Shown in pieces: positions 1 through 7,778 of a DNA stretch of 18,648 nt; the stretch's first letter is position 1, and each line of letters starts with the position of its first letter. The notes under the pieces are model-generated. The model made no database searches, was not told the origin of the DNA, and was given only the letters and a program-made list of their open reading frames with translations. This stretch comes from an uncultured Blautia sp. GTDB lineage: Bacteria; Bacillota; Clostridia; Lachnospirales; Lachnospiraceae. A program made the translations under genes and the position numbers. Where the stretch lies: contig CAKRVL010000050.1 of assembly GCA_934408705.1 (NCBI GenBank), positions 1 through 18,648 on the forward strand, read 5' to 3'.

Positions 1-375
1 ATCTATAGTAAGTCTACTGGCAAGATAAAAGCAGATTTAATTTGTCTTGCAGATGAGACGTTGAATCCGGACGAGACTATGGTGGTCTTTGATCCGGTAG
101 ATACCTGGAAGAAGACAAAGATCCTGGGCGGTACTTATGAAGTACGTGAGCTTCTGGTTCTGGTGATCAAAGAAGGAAAGCGTGTTTACACATCCCCATC
201 TGTAATGGAATTGCGTGCAATCTGTCAGAAGGAGCAGAACACTCTCTGGGATGAGTCCAGACGATTCTCTAATCCGCAGAAGGTTTATGTGGATCTTTCT
301 CCGAAGCTTTACGAAGTGAAGAGAGAGCTGATCGAAGAGATGAGCCGTAAGGATCTGGAGTTTGAAGAAGAGTAA
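1..375 (+). CDS. pncB: Nicotinate phosphoribosyltransferase, C-terminal part (5' end outside window)
   Basis: The frame is open from base 1 to a TAA at 373-375, so this is the last 124 residues of a longer protein. The enzyme joins nicotinate to PRPP to give nicotinate mononucleotide in the cytoplasm, the first step of NAD salvage (Preiss-Handler pathway). The visible part resembles the C-terminal region of this family: a segment reading VFDPVDTWKKTK, the block YEVRELLVLVIKEGK, a LWDESRRFSNPQKVYVDLS segment, and a helical charged tail (LYEVKRELIEEMSRK). The catalytic core lies upstream and cannot be checked. A strong terminator follows at 419-449. The stop codon sits inside a perfect 15-bp tandem duplication. 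The family call is fairly secure; the assignment rests on the C-terminal third only. Confidence 0.8.
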   Translation: MYSKSTGKIKADLICLADETLNPDETMVVFDPVDTWKKTKILGGTYEVRELLVLVIKEGKRVYTSPSVMELRAICQKEQNTLWDESRRFSNPQKVYVDLSPKLYEVKRELIEEMSRKDLEFEEE

Positions 376-401
376 AAGCAAGTTATGTAAAAGCAAGTTA
401 T
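372..401 (+). repeat. 15-bp perfect tandem duplication across the pncB stop codon
   Basis: The unit GTAAAAGCAAGTTAT occurs twice back to back, at 372-386 and 387-401. The first copy contains the TAA stop of the upstream gene. In-frame TAA codons are present in both copies, so the duplication does not change the protein. It looks like a simple slippage duplication. Confidence 0.9.
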
Positions 402-418
402 TGCATATTGAAAATTTA

Positions 419-449
419 CCCTCTATCGTTTGGTAGAGGGGATTTTTTT
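419..449 (+). terminator. Rho-independent terminator after pncB
   Basis: A 7-bp stem, CCCTCTA at 419-425 with TAGAGGG at 434-440, encloses an 8-nt loop and is followed by GA and seven T residues at 443-449. It separates the NAD-salvage gene from the large surface-protein gene. Confidence 0.88.
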
Positions 450-527
450 GATGAAATTAGACAAAAAAGTGTTAAAAAAAACGTAGTGAGAAGTCTGCAA
501 AAATGGTAAACTGTAAGAAAAACTTGC

Positions 528-533
528 AGGAGG
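528..533 (+). promoter_or_regulatory. Shine-Dalgarno site that fixes the start of the large secreted protein
   Basis: AGGAGG ends five bases before the ATG at 539. The in-frame ATG at 503 has no comparable site. Starting at 539 also puts a clean signal peptide at the N-terminus, so 539 is preferred. Confidence 0.85.
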
Positions 534-538
534 AATGT

Positions 539-3500
539 ATGAGACAGAAGAAATCCATTGGTGCTTTGGTGGTGTTTTGTCTTTTACTTCTGGGATTATT
601 CTGTTGTGTGAATGTTTTTGCAGCAGTGACCGAGGGAAAAGCAGGGGAGATACTTACCGGGGAGTATGCAGTAATAGTGAATACAGATTCAGAATCGGCC
701 CATAATACAGGGACACTGGTATTTGATGACCAGGCAGATGGTGTTATGTCCTGTTCCTCCGGAGAAAATTTGAGTGTTTCCGGCGGTTCGGATGAAAATG
801 GAAAAACTACAGAAGCGGCAAATGTTTCAGAAAGAAGCAGTCAGAGTGTAGCGAAGCAGACTGCTTCTACCGCTTACACCATGGGACAGGAAAAATATAT
901 GGGCACCACATATTCCCAAAAGGCTTATGTCTGCATTGGGATGGGGGAGCATTGTTATATCTGGATGGAAAAAAACATGAAATCAGATTATGACAGTGCC
1001 GGAAAAACTGCGGTCATAGCAGCTGATATGGCAAGTGTTTATGATGGGCAGCCATATCGTATTCTGAATCAGCTGGCCGGTGGGGAGATACCATGTCTGG
1101 ATGGTTCGGGCAAATTGTCAATTTTGCTTGAAACACTGAGCAGTGCCAGTGGAATGTATATGTATGAGTCTGATGTGACGGCGATTCATATCAACATTCC
1201 GGCGGCGTCCTCTTATGTGACAGGAGAAATGTCCAGAAGAAATGGTCTGTTGGTTCATGAGGGACAGCATGCAGTGCTTGCCCTGAAGACTAATTTTTCC
1301 AGTTCAGGAAAATATATGTGGCTGAATGAGGGACTTGCAGTTACAGTAATGGACTATCTGTGGGGAGGTATAGACAGTAGCGGCTGGTTAAATGGAATCG
1401 CAGAGAATGCAGCAATCCGCAGAGGCTCATCCCTGATTTATCAGTCTTACAGAGATGACACGGCAAGGGATTATGGCTTGCCATATCTGTTTGTCAGATA
1501 TGTGATCGACAGGATGGCCAGAGGATATGATCCTATGTCTGTACTTCCACGTTTTTATCAGATAAATGCTTCTCATTTAAACTGTGAGGAATATCTGGAA
1601 AAGGTTACAGGAGTGGCTTTTAAAACACTTCTTACAGATTTTTATACAGCAATAGCCGCTGGTGATACATCTGGCGCGTATGGTTTTTACGGAGACAGGG
1701 TGGCAGCACAGAAAGCAGCGACTTATCCTGTTTTTGCAGGAGATAGTGGCGCAAAATATTCCCTGGAACCTGCTGCAGCTATTATTATAAAGCTAAAGGA
1801 TGGCAAATTTACAGTTCCGTCTGATGGTGATTCTAATATTATTTATCGTGTGATCGGAACCCGGAACGCTGCTGTTTCCCCGGCAGGAGGAAATGGAACA
1901 GCGGAGAATCCATATGAGATAGATTCCCTGGAAGATCTGAATATGATTTCAGACCATGCAGGTGCACATTATCGTCTTACAAAAGATATTCAGATTAATG
2001 GAAAAATAAATTTTTCTGTAAATTATTTTGGCGGGGTTCTGGATGGAAACGGGCATATTATCAGTGGTTTGAAAAAGCCGCTTATGGTTCAGAACGGGGG
2101 AATCATTAAGAATCTGCGCATAGAAGCCGCTTTTGATGATGACAGCCAGAATGCCCAGGGTGTTTTTGCCCAATATAATACCGGGAAAATTCAGGAGTGT
2201 ATGGTATCTGGGACTGTGACTGGACATATGGGTGGCCAGGGCCTTCAGGAATTTCCCAAATTTGGTGGTATTGCGGGAGAAAATTCTGGCACCATCAGTG
2301 GTTGTTCATCAAAATTAAATATGAATCTGTCTATGCCGGCGATGAAAAGCTGGGCAGGCGGTATTGTGGGATTAAATAAAGGTTGTGTTGAGAAATGCGT
2401 CAGCAGTGGAAAAATAACGGTTACGCAGGCGGAGGATGCCGGGCAGTTGTATGTGGGCGGCATTGCAGGAGGCACAGAACGGACAACATTAGGAAACAGC
2501 AGTATAAGGGTTTGCGTTCATACCGGTATACTTCAGGTAAGTGGTAAAAATAAGAATGTTGGTCAGATTTGTGGTCAGATGACCTCTTCTGTGATTTCTG
2601 ATTGTTATGGAAAGGATTCTCAGGGAGAACTGATTGGCTCCACCGCAGCTACGGAATCAAATGGAAAGCTTCTTACGGAAAATCAGCTGAAAGATTCCGC
2701 TTCATATACGAATTGGAAGTTTGGAAGTGAGTGGAAAATTTCTGAGGACGGGATTCCGGCAAGGATGGAAGCCTCAGACATTACGTCTGTTTCTGCATAT
2801 TTGTACAGTTCTTCTTATTGTATCGGGGAGCGTCCGTATAGCTGGGGAATTCTTTATATTAATGGTCAACCTGGTGGAATTGATATTACAGATGATATGG
2901 TCAGTGGTTTTGATAACACAACAGCAGGAACGAAAACCATAAACATTGTATATAAAGGAAAAACCACCAGTTGTTCGGTAACGATTACGGAGCCGGACAG
3001 CAGCAAAATAACAAAGGTTCAGATATCAAGGGCTCCAAAGACAAATTACATAGAGGGAGAGTTGTTTGATCCGTCAGGAATGAGTTTGTATGTTTCTTAT
3101 TCTGCATATTCCGGGGCATGGGTTTACAGTGATTTTTCCTATGATAAAACAGAGCCTCTGACAACTGCTGATACGGTTGTAACATTTGATTATCATGGCT
3201 TTAAAGTACAGCAAAAGATTACAGTTACAGCGAAAAAACCCAGTAAGCTTAGCGTAATTACAGCACCAGATAAAACAGATTACAGTGTGGGAGATAAGCT
3301 GGATCTGTCTGGTCTGAGGCTTCGCCTGACTTATAATAATGGCAGCAAGTCACCGGCATTCACTGCTGATCAGCTGGAGAAATATGGCGTGAAAATCGCA
3401 CTTGGAAATGATGGTAAAGTGACACCGGTTTCTGCTGAAAAAGTATTCACAGCAGATGATAATGGGCAGACACTTTTGTTTTATGCGACGGATGCACTTC

Positions 3501-5371
3501 CGGGAACTTATGGAACTATAACAGCAGTTTCAGAAACAATCCATGTGACTATGCCGCTATTAATTTCGGGAGTAGATCTTCATTTGTCTGCAGGAAAAAC
3601 AGAGACACAGTATATTGATTCAGGCGTAATCACAGGTGGAAGCGGGCAGTATAAAACTGTTGTGATCAGTGAGAATCTTCCAGCTGGTCTGGAGAGAACC
3701 CACGTACCTGGACTCTCGTATACATTTTCCTATAGCGGAATTGTTACTGCACCGGCTGGGACTTATGTGTGTGAATATCAGGTGCAGGATGTACAGACAA
3801 GGGCAATTTTGCCTGTAACAATCACAATTTATGTGCAGAATTCAAATGAGGCAGCTTTTACAAGCTTTAATCTTTATAAACTGCAGAATGCAGTTTTGGA
3901 AAAAGATGTAATAGGTAAGATTGATAATGAAGCAAGGACAATTACTCTTTTGCTTCCAAAAGGGACAGATGTCAGCAGTCTGACTCCGAATATGGACTAT
4001 GGAGCAGGTTCGGGAGCTGCTTTGGATTGGGCCTTTGCCAACGGCACATCTCACAATTTTTCCAATCCGGTAGAATATGTTCTGACTGCTCCGGATGGAG
4101 TGACGAAGATAACCTATACTGTTACCGTAGTGTTTTATGATGATAGTCAAGGTGGTTCGGAAGAGACTCCTCATATACATGCCTGGGATGCAGGAGTTGT
4201 TACAAAGAAACCCACTTGTACAGAAGATGGACTAAAGACATATACCTGTACAGGGTGTAAAGAGGTAAGAATGGAAAGCCTTGAGAAAACCGGACATATT
4301 ACGGTGATAGACGAAGCTGTAGCTGCGGGATGTGAGAGCGCAGGTAAAACAGAGGGAAGTCATTGCGGTGTTTGTGGAGCAGTGTTACAGGAGCAGAAGG
4401 TTATAGCGGCAATCGGGCATACCTGGGATGCCGGAGTTGTTACATTAAAGCCGACGGTTGAGAAGGCAGGGGTTCGAACCTTTAGCTGTACGGTGTGTGG
4501 GAAAACAAAGAACGAAAGTATTCCGATGCTGGTACCAACAGCGACGCCAGAGCCAACAAGTACGCCGGAACCGACAGCGACGGCAACGCCGACAAGTACG
4601 CCGGAACCGACAGCGACGCCAGTGCCGACAAGTACGCCGGAACCGACAGCGACGCCAGTGCCGACAAGTACGCCGGAACCGACAGCGACGCCAGTGCCAA
4701 CAAGTACGCCGGAACCGACGCCAACGCCAGTGCCGACAAGTACGCCGGAACCGACAGCGACGCCAGTGCCAACAAGTACGCCAGAGCCGACAGCGACGCC
4801 AGTGCCAACAAGTACGCCAGAGCCAACGCTAGTACCGACAAGTACACCAGCGCCAACTGGATATAAAGTGGGTACAACAGTGAAACATCCGGCGACAAAC
4901 GGATATTATAAAGTTACCGCCACAGACACAGTAGAGTATATAAAACCGATAAAGAAAAAAGTAAGCACTGTCAAAATTCCAGACAGCGTAAACCTAAAGG
5001 GCGCGAATTACAAAGTAACCTCAATAGCTTCCAAAGCATTCAAGAGCAATAAATACCTGAAAAAGGCTACCATAGGAAACAATGTAATCCAAATTAAGAG
5101 CTATGCCTTTTATAAGTGCAAGAAACTCTCTTACGTACAAATCGGTGGCTCAGTAAAAGCTATCGGAAAACAAAGCTTTTATGGATGCAAGAAGTTAAGT
5201 GAAATGAGAATCTACACCTCCCGCCTGAAAGCCAAATACGTAGGCTCAAATGCCTTTAAAGGTACTCCGTTCAGGATGAAAGTTTACGTCCCCAGGAAAA
5301 AGGCAAAGAGCTACAAAACATTTTTTGTAAAACGAGGCATAAGCAAAAAGATTGTAATAAAGAAGATGTAA
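539..5371 (+). CDS. Large secreted multidomain protein with a gluzincin-type zinc metalloprotease domain, GLUG, Ig-like, Pro-Thr and BspA leucine-rich repeats
   Basis: The protein has 1610 residues. Residues 1-29 form a signal peptide (MRQKKS, a hydrophobic run, then VFAA). A protease-like domain follows, with HEGQH at 240-244 and WLNEGLA with Glu264 as probable third zinc ligand; this spacing fits gluzincins and recalls the M30/hyicolysin group. Residues about 451-742 carry GLUG-type repeats (GGIAGENSG, GGIVGLNKG). About 745-1100 are several bacterial Ig-like (Big_3-like) domains, and 1102-1203 a further beta-rich domain. Residues 1212-1332 hold HxHxW...C...CxxC repeats. A Pro-Thr linker spans 1333-1440, and residues 1441-1610 are BspA-like leucine-rich repeats (AFYKCKKL, SFYGCKKL). 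There is no LPXTG motif or C-terminal membrane segment, so attachment to the cell is unclear. The pilin-like gene begins 30 bp downstream. The domain layout suggests binding to and cutting host or dietary glycoproteins, which is inference. Confidence 0.8.
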   Translation: MRQKKSIGALVVFCLLLLGLFCCVNVFAAVTEGKAGEILTGEYAVIVNTDSESAHNTGTLVFDDQADGVMSCSSGENLSVSGGSDENGKTTEAANVSERSSQSVAKQTASTAYTMGQEKYMGTTYSQKAYVCIGMGEHCYIWMEKNMKSDYDSAGKTAVIAADMASVYDGQPYRILNQLAGGEIPCLDGSGKLSILLETLSSASGMYMYESDVTAIHINIPAASSYVTGEMSRRNGLLVHEGQHAVLALKTNFSSSGKYMWLNEGLAVTVMDYLWGGIDSSGWLNGIAENAAIRRGSSLIYQSYRDDTARDYGLPYLFVRYVIDRMARGYDPMSVLPRFYQINASHLNCEEYLEKVTGVAFKTLLTDFYTAIAAGDTSGAYGFYGDRVAAQKAATYPVFAGDSGAKYSLEPAAAIIIKLKDGKFTVPSDGDSNIIYRVIGTRNAAVSPAGGNGTAENPYEIDSLEDLNMISDHAGAHYRLTKDIQINGKINFSVNYFGGVLDGNGHIISGLKKPLMVQNGGIIKNLRIEAAFDDDSQNAQGVFAQYNTGKIQECMVSGTVTGHMGGQGLQEFPKFGGIAGENSGTISGCSSKLNMNLSMPAMKSWAGGIVGLNKGCVEKCVSSGKITVTQAEDAGQLYVGGIAGGTERTTLGNSSIRVCVHTGILQVSGKNKNVGQICGQMTSSVISDCYGKDSQGELIGSTAATESNGKLLTENQLKDSASYTNWKFGSEWKISEDGIPARMEASDITSVSAYLYSSSYCIGERPYSWGILYINGQPGGIDITDDMVSGFDNTTAGTKTINIVYKGKTTSCSVTITEPDSSKITKVQISRAPKTNYIEGELFDPSGMSLYVSYSAYSGAWVYSDFSYDKTEPLTTADTVVTFDYHGFKVQQKITVTAKKPSKLSVITAPDKTDYSVGDKLDLSGLRLRLTYNNGSKSPAFTADQLEKYGVKIALGNDGKVTPVSAEKVFTADDNGQTLLFYATDALPGTYGTITAVSETIHVTMPLLISGVDLHLSAGKTETQYIDSGVITGGSGQYKTVVISENLPAGLERTHVPGLSYTFSYSGIVTAPAGTYVCEYQVQDVQTRAILPVTITIYVQNSNEAAFTSFNLYKLQNAVLEKDVIGKIDNEARTITLLLPKGTDVSSLTPNMDYGAGSGAALDWAFANGTSHNFSNPVEYVLTAPDGVTKITYTVTVVFYDDSQGGSEETPHIHAWDAGVVTKKPTCTEDGLKTYTCTGCKEVRMESLEKTGHITVIDEAVAAGCESAGKTEGSHCGVCGAVLQEQKVIAAIGHTWDAGVVTLKPTVEKAGVRTFSCTVCGKTKNESIPMLVPTATPEPTSTPEPTATATPTSTPEPTATPVPTSTPEPTATPVPTSTPEPTATPVPTSTPEPTPTPVPTSTPEPTATPVPTSTPEPTATPVPTSTPEPTLVPTSTPAPTGYKVGTTVKHPATNGYYKVTATDTVEYIKPIKKKVSTVKIPDSVNLKGANYKVTSIASKAFKSNKYLKKATIGNNVIQIKSYAFYKCKKLSYVQIGGSVKAIGKQSFYGCKKLSEMRIYTSRLKAKYVGSNAFKGTPFRMKVYVPRKKAKSYKTFFVKRGISKKIVIKKM
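4535..4858 (+). repeat. 36-bp in-frame repeats encoding PTSTPEPTATPV linker
   Basis: Six near-identical 36-bp units, plus degenerate ends, encode the 12-residue motif PTSTPEPTATPV. Differences are mostly synonymous (ccg/cca, gaa/gag). One unit has PTPTPV in place of PTATPV, and a shorter unit reads PTSTPEPTLV. The tract is a rigid, extended wall-spanning type of linker between the CxxC repeats and the leucine-rich repeats. Because the unit length is a multiple of three, other frames stay open here as well; these are not genes. Copy number is likely to vary between strains. Confidence 0.92.
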
Positions 5372-5401
5372 TATTGGTTTGCATTACGGGGAGGTTTTTG
5401 T

Positions 5402-6010
5402 ATGAAATACAGAAGCAAAAAAGGTTTTGCACTAGCGGAACTATTGATTGTAGTTGCAATTATTGCTGTATTGGTTGCTGTTTCAATCCCGATTTTTGAT
5501 GGACAACTGGAAAAAGCACGCAGGGCAGTGGATATGCAAAATGCACGAATTATTAAGTCGGCATTGACGAATGCATATAATGAAGGGCGAATGGACATTC
5601 CAAAGAAAGCTGGATCAAATGAAGTTTCAGGAAGTGGTATTTGGGTAATAATATGTCGCAATACAAGCGAACTGCCAGCGGGATATAATAAAGCTAGGTT
5701 TAATGGAAATATCTATTGTGGAGCAAATTCTGGAGTTATAGTAAACGGTGTAAAAAGCGATAATTGGAATTCTTATAATAATGGTGTTGAAGATGTATTA
5801 AAGGAGGCCGGTTTAAATTGTGATACTCTGAAAATTAAAAGCAGAAACGATGAGGAGAAAGGCTGGGATTGGATTGTTATACAAGTTGGGTTTGCAAATG
5901 AGCAGTTTTACTCACGTATCTATAGTGGGTTTAAAGGGGAAAACTCGGGTATGGAAAGTATAGCAGTTGGCTCTTCAAACATCGAAAAAGCAATAGGCGG
6001 TTCAAATTAA
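5402..6010 (+). CDS. Type IV pilin-like (prepilin-type N-terminal motif) protein
   Basis: The protein has 202 residues, with GGGGAGG seven bases before the ATG. The N-terminus is a class III prepilin signal: KKG at 6-8, predicted cleavage between Gly8 and Phe9, Glu at mature position 5 (residue 13), then a hydrophobic helix running to about residue 32. The usual GFTLVEL is here GFALAEL. The C-terminal head is soluble with two cysteines about 40 residues apart (Cys107 and Cys147 region) and has no clear family signature to me. No prepilin peptidase, assembly ATPase or platform protein is encoded nearby, so assembly would depend on genes elsewhere. It starts 30 bp after the large secreted protein and both precede one terminator, so co-transcription is likely. 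It could be a minor pilin, a pseudopilin or a com-type protein. Confidence 0.82.
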   Translation: MKYRSKKGFALAELLIVVAIIAVLVAVSIPIFDGQLEKARRAVDMQNARIIKSALTNAYNEGRMDIPKKAGSNEVSGSGIWVIICRNTSELPAGYNKARFNGNIYCGANSGVIVNGVKSDNWNSYNNGVEDVLKEAGLNCDTLKIKSRNDEEKGWDWIVIQVGFANEQFYSRIYSGFKGENSGMESIAVGSSNIEKAIGGSN

Positions 6011-6030
6011 TGTAACAAGAGAATATATAA

Positions 6031-6089
6031 GGGACTGTAATAGATGCATGTTGCGTATGAAGTGACATTCATCTGTTATAGTCCCTTTT
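6031..6089 (+). terminator. Rho-independent terminator after the pilin-like gene
   Basis: A 16-bp stem, 6031-6046 with 6070-6085 (GGGACTGTAATAGATG with CATCTGTTATAGTCCC, a few G-T pairs), is followed by TTTT and a C/T-rich tail. The loop is 23 nt. It ends the secreted-protein/pilin transcript. Confidence 0.85.
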
Positions 6090-6165
6090 CTCTTGACATT
6101 TTTCCACGTAATGTGCAAAATAAACTCATAAAGTTCAAACAATTTCAGGAGAAATTATATCATGA

Positions 6166-6375
6166 GAAAATCTTGAGTTTGACAAGGATGAGCCAGATAA
6201 GTTAATTCAGATACCAAATGCCGGTGAAGCTGTGAAACTGGAAATTTTCGCAGAACCGAATTTGATTGAGATTTTTGTCAATGATGGAGAATATGTATTA
6301 AGTAATGTGGTCTATCATTTAAGTACAGAAATTCAGGGAAAACAGAAAAAATATTGCTGTGGAATAATGAAATAA
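6166..6375 (+). pseudogene. Remnant of a GH32 (sucrose-6-phosphate hydrolase/levanase-type) C-terminal domain
   Basis: After an in-frame TGA at 6163-6165, the frame is open for 69 codons to a TAA at 6373-6375. It contains VKLEIFAEPNLIEIFVNDG and EYVLSNVVYH, the pattern of the GH32 C-terminal beta-sandwich (family pattern: VEIFVNDGE). No in-frame ATG precedes it and no catalytic beta-propeller part is present, so this is a 3' stump left by deletion or rearrangement. Apart from this and the terminator at 6031, nothing else was found in the 383 bp between the pilin gene and the MATE gene. Confidence 0.62.
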
Positions 6376-6393
6376 ATAGAAAGCTGTGAAAAA

Positions 6394-7755
6394 ATGAAGC
6401 AAATCGATTTTGAAAACGGAACCGTAACAAAAAATATTTTCAGTACAGCTATCCCTATGCTGGTAGCGCAGATACTTAGTCTTTTATATAACATTGTAGA
6501 CCGTATTTATATTGCCAGAATCCCGGAAGTGGGAACTACAGCCCTTGGAGCAGTAGGCTTATGCTTTCCGCTGATCGTGATCATAACAGCCTTTGCAAAC
6601 CTGTTTGGAAGCGGCGGCGCCCCTCTTTTTTCCATTTACAGAGGGATGAAAGAGAATGGAAAAGCACAGACGGTTATGAATACATCCTTTACTATGGTAT
6701 GTATAAGTGGTGTGATTCTGATGGCAATAGGTCTTTTGTTTGCAAAGCCTTTATTAGTGCTGTTTGGAGCATCAGAAGACGGGTTGATCTATGCATATCC
6801 ATACATGATGATCTATCTGATTGGAACAGTACCATCCATGATTGCAACAGGAATGAATCCGTTTATTAATGCTCAGGGATATGCTGTTACGGGAATGTTA
6901 TCAGTAGCAATTGGAGCTATAGCGAACCTGATTCTGGATCCATTATTTATTTTTGTATTGGGTTTTGGAATCAGAGGAGCAGCTATAGCTACTGTTATTT
7001 CTCAGTTTTTATCCGCTGCATATGTTCTTCTTTTTCTGGAAAAAAGAGCAGAACTAAAGGCTCGTTTCATGAAGAAAAAAGAGCTGAAATCTTGTGCAGA
7101 GTATGCAAAAAACATTGTCAGCCTTGGTACTTCAGGTTTTATTATGCAGCTGACAAACAGTCTTGTGTCTATTTGCTGCAACAATGTTCTGGGAGTAACC
7201 GGTGGAGATGTATACATATCAGTTATGACTATTATATCCAGTGTTCGCCAGATGGTTGAAACACCAATTTATGCTATAAATGAGGGGACTTCTCCTGTTC
7301 TCAGCTATAACTATGGAGCAAAAAGACCAAAGCTTGTACGTAAAGCAATGATCACTTTGGCGGTTATGGTTCTGGCTTATACTGCTGTTGTCTGGAGTGT
7401 GATCATCTTCGCACCAGACTATCTGATTGCAGTATTCAGCTCTGATAAACTTCTTATACAGGATGCAATTCCAGCTCTGAAAACCTATTTTGCAGCATTT
7501 ATTTTTATGGATCTGCAGTACATTGGACAGACGGTTTTTAAGTCTCTGAATAAGAAAAAACAGGCGATTTTCTTCTCCCTTTTGAGGAAGGTGTTTATCG
7601 TAGTGCCCCTTACTTATCTGCTTCCTTATGGATTTAAAATGGGAACTCACGGAGTGTTCCTGGCAGAGCCGGTATCCAATGTGATTGGAGGCAGTTTATG
7701 TGTTATTACAATGCTGATGATAGTGCTTCCAGAGCTGAAAAGGATGGAAGAATAA
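6394..7755 (+). CDS. MATE family multidrug/sodium-coupled efflux transporter
   Basis: The 453-residue integral membrane protein has about 12 hydrophobic segments, the usual size and number for MATE exporters (NorM/DinF/MepA group). The N-terminal signature (SLLYNIVDRIYIARI, then ALGAVGLCFPL) and the internally repeated two-bundle arrangement (second half begins with KNIVSLGTSGFIMQ near residue 244) are characteristic. It would export organic cations or drugs across the cytoplasmic membrane, driven by Na+ or H+. The actual substrate is unknown. The ribosome site before the ATG is weak (A-rich only), so the start rests on the match to the family N-terminus. The COG0523 gene begins 23 bp after its stop, so the two probably form an operon. 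Confidence 0.9.
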   Translation: MKQIDFENGTVTKNIFSTAIPMLVAQILSLLYNIVDRIYIARIPEVGTTALGAVGLCFPLIVIITAFANLFGSGGAPLFSIYRGMKENGKAQTVMNTSFTMVCISGVILMAIGLLFAKPLLVLFGASEDGLIYAYPYMMIYLIGTVPSMIATGMNPFINAQGYAVTGMLSVAIGAIANLILDPLFIFVLGFGIRGAAIATVISQFLSAAYVLLFLEKRAELKARFMKKKELKSCAEYAKNIVSLGTSGFIMQLTNSLVSICCNNVLGVTGGDVYISVMTIISSVRQMVETPIYAINEGTSPVLSYNYGAKRPKLVRKAMITLAVMVLAYTAVVWSVIIFAPDYLIAVFSSDKLLIQDAIPALKTYFAAFIFMDLQYIGQTVFKSLNKKKQAIFFSLLRKVFIVVPLTYLLPYGFKMGTHGVFLAEPVSNVIGGSLCVITMLMIVLPELKRMEE

Positions 7756-7778
7756 ACAATGATAAGAGGTAATTTATA

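Noticed and set aside
4458..4898. Several long open frames in other frames and on the other strand across the Pro-Thr repeat
   Set aside because: They come from the 36-bp repeat, whose length is a multiple of three, which keeps all frames open; they encode low-complexity sequence and have no ribosome sites.
6093..6121. Promoter with TTGACA at 6093-6098 for the MATE gene
   Set aside because: The matching -10 (CAAAAT) is poor and the MATE start lies about 270 bp away beyond the GH32 remnant; not strong enough to list.
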